A DNA stretch of 64,000 nt from an uncultured Bacilli bacterium (GTDB lineage Bacteria > Bacillota_I > Bacilli_A > RF39 > UBA660). A program made the translations under genes and the position numbers. How positions within the stretch are numbered: position 1 is the first letter of the stretch; each line of letters starts with the position of its first letter. This document shows positions 59,398 through 64,000 of this stretch, piece by piece. Where the stretch lies: contig CAKPCH010000001.1 of NCBI GenBank assembly GCA_934141535.1, positions 1 to 64,000 on the forward strand. Reading direction: 5' to 3'. The notes below the pieces were generated by a model. The model worked only from the letters and a program-made list of their open reading frames with translations, was not told the origin of the DNA and did not search any database.

Positions 59398-60534
59398 CTA
59401 CACTAATTTATCAAATATCATATTCATAATTTCTACTCTTTTTGCTTTTCTTTCATGTCTATTAAATTTACTATTATGTATTGCATTGCACATAATAAGC
59501 ACTATTATCTTTTTATCAAAATCTATAGTAAATGCTGGACCTGTATATCCACTAAATACTATTGAATTATCACTTGCTTTATTTGGAATATCATTTATTT
59601 CATCAATAATATTTTTGTATCTTACTCCCATATTATTGTGTGTAAATGATACTAAGTTATCGTAATTCATTTCTTTAGCACGCGAATATGCTTTGTTAAT
59701 ATCTTTTTCTGATGTAAGATTATTTAACAATTTATAATTTTCTTCATTAGTATTTTTGTGATTTAACATAAGGTTAATTGTCTCTTTTTTTAATAATCTA
59801 TTATTTAAAAATGTCTCTAGGAATTTTAATAAATCTTTTCCTGTTGTAAATATAGAAGCATGTCCTAAATTTAAACCATATTTTTTAGCACTCCTAGCTT
59901 TTGGATCATGTACTAAACCAGGATATATATTATCAATGATTTTACCATTAATATGTTCATAGTTGTTTGAAGCACATAATTCTTTCTTAGGATTAAATGT
60001 AGTATTTTTCATACCAAGTACATCAAATATTTTTTCTTGACATAATTTATCATAACTCTTATTATATATTTCTTCTAATAATATACCAAGTATAATATAA
60101 TGTGCATCTACATAAGTTGGAATATTATCTTTTACATAAGCTGTATATAGTGTATTATAAAAATCTTCTTTACTATTTATATTTCCTAAATATTTATTTG
60201 TCAAAATATTTTGATTATGTGATAATAAATCTATTATTTTAACTTCTTTTAAATTAATAAAATTATTATCAATATTATATATAGTATCTTCTAAAGATAT
60301 CTTATTTTCTTCATATGCCATATATATTAAAACACTTGTAAATACTTTAGTTAATGAAGCAATATCATATAATGTATTACTAGTTGCTGCTTCTTTTATA
60401 GGATTTGTAATTCTGTTTCCTATAACATACTCATATTCTTTTAAATTATCATATATTTCTATAACAAAACTTGGAGAATAATCTTCTAAATATTTAGCAT
60501 AATTAATATTTTTTATATCATCTATTTTATTCAC
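59398..60534 (-). CDS. Beta-lactamase-fold serine hydrolase
   Basis: The 378-residue protein of the class C beta-lactamase/esterase type (PF00144) has the SxxK motif in SLTKVFTSVLIYMAYEENKISLED (about 60) and a Y-x-x motif near YVDAHYIILG (about 143). The C-terminal VFSGYTGPAFTIDFDK (about 330) replaces the usual HxG strand. It lacks a clear signal peptide. It may be a cytoplasmic esterase or peptidase; beta-lactam resistance should not be assumed. Confidence 0.82.
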   Translation of the reverse strand: MNKIDDIKNINYAKYLEDYSPSFVIEIYDNLKEYEYVIGNRITNPIKEAATSNTLYDIASLTKVFTSVLIYMAYEENKISLEDTIYNIDNNFINLKEVKIIDLLSHNQNILTNKYLGNINSKEDFYNTLYTAYVKDNIPTYVDAHYIILGILLEEIYNKSYDKLCQEKIFDVLGMKNTTFNPKKELCASNNYEHINGKIIDNIYPGLVHDPKARSAKKYGLNLGHASIFTTGKDLLKFLETFLNNRLLKKETINLMLNHKNTNEENYKLLNNLTSEKDINKAYSRAKEMNYDNLVSFTHNNMGVRYKNIIDEINDIPNKASDNSIVFSGYTGPAFTIDFDKKIIVLIMCNAIHNSKFNRHERKAKRVEIMNMIFDKLV

Positions 60535-60572
60535 TACTTATCACTTCTTTTCATTTAATACTTATATAACTA

Positions 60573-61145
60573 TTATCTTTTCATTAAAATTATTTCTCTA
60601 TCGTTCTCTTTTAAAAGAGAAAAATCTTTATTTGATTCGCTAAATAATCTTTCTATTTTTACTTTTCTATTATGTGTAAATGTTTTATGAAGTACTATTT
60701 CTACATCTTCATCATTATCATAATAATCATAATTTAAATAATAAGGATCAAATATATAAGCATAATGATTATCTATTTTTGTTATTATTATGTAGTGCTC
60801 CACTTCTTGCATACATCTAGCAATAATGACACCACCATTATCTGTTGTATTTTTCATATCAGGTAAATTAACTTGATTTTTACTTAATATGGTACACTTA
60901 ATATTAAAATCTGTATTTTTATTTGCAAACTCAGTAAAGTATTTAGCAAGCAACTTTGCATGTTTTCTTGATGTTCCACCTTTTCCAATTACATCGTCAC
61001 TTTCTACATCTAATGTATATTTATAAACTGCCTTTATAAGTTCTACAGGTATATCTTCTCTATCATACAGGTATGCTAAAGCATTAATAAATGATGTTGT
61101 TCCACAATCATATTCTGTATTTTGATATCTTAATGGTATTTTCAT
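60573..61145 (-). CDS. C39-like cysteine peptidase family protein
   Basis: The start is ATG 61145 after AGGATG. The 190-residue protein has a likely Cys-His-Asp triad: Cys in NTEYDCGTTSFINALAYL (about 15), His in CMQEVEHYIIITKID (about 113) and Asp in YIFDPYYLNYD (about 130). This matches stand-alone C39-like domains. No signal or transporter domain. Substrate unknown. Confidence 0.68.
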   Translation of the reverse strand: MKIPLRYQNTEYDCGTTSFINALAYLYDREDIPVELIKAVYKYTLDVESDDVIGKGGTSRKHAKLLAKYFTEFANKNTDFNIKCTILSKNQVNLPDMKNTTDNGGVIIARCMQEVEHYIIITKIDNHYAYIFDPYYLNYDYYDNDEDVEIVLHKTFTHNRKVKIERLFSESNKDFSLLKENDREIILMKR

Positions 61146-61171
61146 ACTAATCACATCCTATATCTATTATA

Positions 61172-62053
61172 TCATACTAATTCATATTCTCTAGATATTA
61201 TTCTATCATCAGAGCAATATTTAATTACATATTCATTGTCTTGCTTACAAATAATGATTCCTACTGTATTATTTTCTTCTTTTGTTTTTACATTTTCATC
61301 TATATAATTCATATAAGTCATAATCTGTCCTGTATGTTCCTTTTTAAGTTCTGTTATTTTTAATTCTACTACTACATAACATTTATACTTGATATTATAT
61401 AATAGTAAATCTATATAATTATATCTATCATCTAACTTAATAGGATACTCACTTTTAACAAATGCAAATCCATTCCCTAATTCATCTAAAAAATTTTCAA
61501 CATCCTCTAAGATTAACTTTTGTAATATCTTTTCTGAAAATATATCATATTTATTGCTATTTCTGATCAAAATTGGATTTTTTACAAAATCAATCAAATT
61601 AGATTCATCTTTATTTATCAATTTAGTTTTAGTAGATTCTGGAAGTCTTTCATATTCATTAGATTTTATTCTTTCTCTTAACTGTCTAATTGACAAATTA
61701 TTTAATTCAGTTATTTTAACATAGTATTGAAATTTATTATAATCAAACCAAAGAATTTCACAATAATGACTCCAACTTAATTTGGCAGACACTGTCTGCC
61801 ATTTTTGTGATACTTTATAAAACTGTCTCATATTTCTTAAATTTCTTTGACTATATCCTGAACCTAATTCTTTAGTTAACCTTAATGAATACTCTTTAAT
61901 AATACTTTCTCCGTATTGGTTACCTGCATCTAATAATAATTTACCAACGTTATAATAAGTACTTAAATCACCTTTATTAATTGAATAACTTTTAACTTTT
62001 TTATTTATCTCATTATTTATTAATTCATTTTTTATTTCATTGTAATAATTCAT
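61172..62053 (-). CDS. YhcG/DUF1016-type PDDEXK nuclease family protein
   Basis: The 293-residue protein has an N-terminal DUF1016 helical domain (about 1-150, YYNVGKLLLDAG, SQRNLRNMRQFY, LSWSHYCEIL) and a C-terminal nuclease domain with LDDRYNYIDLLLYNIKYKCYVVVELK (D...ExK) and GQIMTYMNYIDE. It is shorter than many relatives (about 340-370). Family members are linked to recombination, restriction and mobile DNA. It is a single gene between comEC and the C39-like gene. Confidence 0.88.
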   Translation of the reverse strand: MNYYNEIKNELINNEINKKVKSYSINKGDLSTYYNVGKLLLDAGNQYGESIIKEYSLRLTKELGSGYSQRNLRNMRQFYKVSQKWQTVSAKLSWSHYCEILWFDYNKFQYYVKITELNNLSIRQLRERIKSNEYERLPESTKTKLINKDESNLIDFVKNPILIRNSNKYDIFSEKILQKLILEDVENFLDELGNGFAFVKSEYPIKLDDRYNYIDLLLYNIKYKCYVVVELKITELKKEHTGQIMTYMNYIDENVKTKEENNTVGIIICKQDNEYVIKYCSDDRIISREYELV

Positions 62054-62093
62054 ATTCCTTCTTTCTATATTCTTCCAATAATATCAAGACTTT

Positions 62094-64000
62094 CTACGGA
62101 CTACAAGCCTTAATTTTTAATTTATTATTTTTAATCTTAAACATAACACTACCATCTTGATCTGTCCTATATATTTTAGATTGTTCTAAATTGTTTAATA
62201 CCTCTTTATTTGGATGACCATATCTATTATTCTTTCCTACTGATATAATTGAGTATTTTGGACTTATTTCATTAATATATTCTTTACTGCTACTTGTCTT
62301 AGATCCATGATGACCTACTTTAATTACATTTATATTAGATAAATTATATTTTTCTAGTATATCTTTCTCTTTATCAACCCCTGCATCTCCCATAAAAAGA
62401 AATTTATAATTATTATAATTTAAATATATAACTGAACTATTATCATTTTCGTTATTATATATTTTTGTATTTAAAAATTGGAGTTTATAATTATTAATAT
62501 TTAATTCATTAATACATGAATAATATCTAATTTTCTTTTTATTTAATATTTTAATTAAATTTTTTTCTAAGTTGTTAAACTCACCGCAATTAAATATGAC
62601 GTTATCTACTTTATAATTTTCTATTAAATTAATAGCTTCACCCATATGATCATAATCGCCATGTGTTAAAACCAAATAATCAAGTTTCTTTATTCCTTTA
62701 CTTTTCATGTAATTAATTATATTAACAGATAAATTATAGTCTATTTTACCTCCAGTATCTATTAATATGTTTTTATTATGTGGCAAATGTATTAAAGTGG
62801 AATCTCCTTGTCCTACATCTAAGAATGTAATATATGAATCGTTTCTTATATTATTTATATTTGTATGTATAACCATTAATATTATAATAAACATTATGTA
62901 TTTATATTTCTTATTTAAGAATTTATATAAAATAAGTGTTATTATTAAATAATATAATATTACATAAAAAAAGTTCATTTTAGACATTATCATTTCTATT
63001 TTAAATTTTTGAAAAAATATTGTAGTAAATTCTAATATTTTTATTACTATAACAAAAACGGGTTCTAAAAAAGGTATTATTACTACTAAAAGTGATAAAG
63101 GAAAAACTATAAAAGATATAAATGGTACAAAAATGATGTTATTTATAATACTACTTAAATTTATACTAAAATAATTATTAATAAGTATTGGTATGCTAAC
63201 AAGAAAAGATATAAATGATGTCATTAATGTTTTAGTAATATATCTTTTTTGTCTATTTATTAGTTTATTAAATAAAATTAAATATATTGATATGGTATAA
63301 CTAAATATAAATCCTGCATTATATATGTTATATGGATTTAATATTAAATTAATACAAAGTATAAATATTATTATTTTTATAGTTGGTATTTTTAAATTTA
63401 GTTGTTTATTAAAATATAAAAATATAAATAGATAAACTGATCTTAGTACTGATGGTGAGAAACTAGTTAAAAATGAAAATAATATTAATATTAATGAGGT
63501 TAATATATAATTTATTTTACTTTTTTTTATTTTATTTAGTAAAAATAAAATTATAGTTGATAATAGACTTATATGCATACCTGATACTGAAAATAAATGG
63601 CTTATACCATTTATTTTAAATGATTCTTTTATTGTTTTATCTAAGTACTTATTATCTCCTAATATAAATATTTTTAAATATTCACTGTATTTTATTTTTT
63701 CTATATGATTAATAAGTATAGTTTTAATTTTATAAAAAATATTAGAATTATATTTTAATATTTTTATTTTATCTGCAAATATACTATAGTATGTATTTTT
63801 GCTTAACATATATTTTTTATAATTAAATAAGTTAAAAATGCTGTTGTTTTTTAAAGTTTTTAGTGTACCATAAACTAATATTTTATCTCCTAAATAAATA
63901 TTAATATCGTTCTTAGTATAAACTACTATATTTTCTTTTCCTTTTATATTTAGAGTTGTTTTATCTTCTTCTTTTTTAATATCTGTTACAGTTCCAATTA
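62094..64000 (-). CDS. comEC: DNA-uptake channel ComEC, 5' end beyond the window
   Basis: ComEC moves single-stranded DNA across the membrane during transformation. The frame is open past ATG 63809 to the window edge (IGTVTDIKKEEDKTTLNIKG...), which is the OB-fold DUF4131 region, so at least 634 residues are present and the true start is outside. The competence channel follows (FKINGISHLFSVSGMHISLLS, then many helices). The C-terminal metallo-beta-lactamase domain has FLDVGQGDSTLIHLP, LTHGDYDHMGEA and GHHGSKTSS. Confidence 0.92.
   Translation of the reverse strand, partial: IGTVTDIKKEEDKTTLNIKGKENIVVYTKNDINIYLGDKILVYGTLKTLKNNSIFNLFNYKKYMLSKNTYYSIFADKIKILKYNSNIFYKIKTILINHIEKIKYSEYLKIFILGDNKYLDKTIKESFKINGISHLFSVSGMHISLLSTIILFLLNKIKKSKINYILTSLILILFSFLTSFSPSVLRSVYLFIFLYFNKQLNLKIPTIKIIIFILCINLILNPYNIYNAGFIFSYTISIYLILFNKLINRQKRYITKTLMTSFISFLVSIPILINNYFSINLSSIINNIIFVPFISFIVFPLSLLVVIIPFLEPVFVIVIKILEFTTIFFQKFKIEMIMSKMNFFYVILYYLIITLILYKFLNKKYKYIMFIIILMVIHTNINNIRNDSYITFLDVGQGDSTLIHLPHNKNILIDTGGKIDYNLSVNIINYMKSKGIKKLDYLVLTHGDYDHMGEAINLIENYKVDNVIFNCGEFNNLEKNLIKILNKKKIRYYSCINELNINNYKLQFLNTKIYNNENDNSSVIYLNYNNYKFLFMGDAGVDKEKDILEKYNLSNINVIKVGHHGSKTSSSKEYINEISPKYSIISVGKNNRYGHPNKEVLNNLEQSKIYRTDQDGSVMFKIKNNKLKIKACSP

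Noticed and set aside
59398..60534. Antibiotic-resistance beta-lactamase
   Set aside because: Only the SxxK fold signature is clear and no export signal is seen; a general esterase or peptidase is more likely.

Overview
This window comes from an AT-rich, low-GC Gram-positive bacterium. The gene set is firmicute-like: sigma-E with SpoIIGA, RNA polymerase delta, T-box leaders, GatCAB and ComEC. The AT-richness and the many prepilin-like and TasA-like surface proteins sharing one C-terminal domain suggest an uncultured gut Bacilli/Erysipelotrichia-type lineage; the exact taxon is an inference. Most genes are on the minus strand.

Layout. 1-5650: the 3' end of an Rpn-family nuclease gene, an operon of three prepilin-like proteins, and obgE. 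5759-7027: a TasA-like surface protein. 7175-11463: a DUF3298-like protein, a dicarboxylate-type symporter with a structured leader, pyrG and a lipoprotein. 11542-16580: an Asn T-box unit carrying two tRNA-Asn genes, gatC-gatA-gatB and asnS. 16653-22716: a lipoprotein, a YigZ protein, a transglutaminase-like protein, tsf, rpsB, an NlpC/P60 hydrolase, a tRNA-Glu and an unknown gene. 22721-26874: ackA, gltX with a Glu T-box, an 8-oxoguanine-type DNA glycosylase and tRNA-Met. 27204-29872: a Q/N-rich membrane protein and two tandem type I toxin-antitoxin-like modules. 29930-33008: murI, sigE, spoIIGA, a DnaQ-type exonuclease and a probable 6S RNA. 33059-41824: an SPFH/zinc-ribbon protein, a DUF1003 protein, archaeal-type aspS with an Asp T-box, hisS, an AI-2E transporter, dtd and relA. 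41890-49893: folD, four surface-protein cassettes, rpoE, argS and a DUF1934 protein. 49989-64000: a class A PBP, another TasA-like surface protein, a full Rpn nuclease, a phosphoesterase, tgt, murF, tig, a beta-lactamase-like hydrolase, a C39-like peptidase, a YhcG-type nuclease and comEC, which runs off the window end.

The most notable system is the surface-protein family at 5759-7027, 43802-47272 and 51956-53236. Two different N-terminal scaffolds, a class III prepilin leader or a TasA-like domain, carry the same C-terminal lectin-like (DUF6273-like) domain. The last ~100 nt of that domain are far richer in G+C than the surroundings. In five copies the codon differences sit almost only in first and second positions of codons that look derived from AAC/AAT, between invariant codons, and end in a conserved GTCCGTCCAGT-type block. 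This is the signature of adenine-directed mutagenesis by a diversity-generating retroelement. No reverse transcriptase or template repeat is in the window, so it would have to act in trans.

Several of these genes also have a promoter built into the upstream terminator-like hairpin: the 3' arm supplies the -35 and the T-run forms the spacer. Two of the T-runs are homopolymers of 16 and 13 bases, giving spacers of 17 and 14. That predicts on/off expression by slippage. Variable sequence and variable expression together would make a combinatorial surface repertoire.

A second notable locus is the pair of toxin-antitoxin-like units at 28660-29872, each with a 25-residue hydrophobic peptide and two convergent small RNAs with mapped promoters and terminators.
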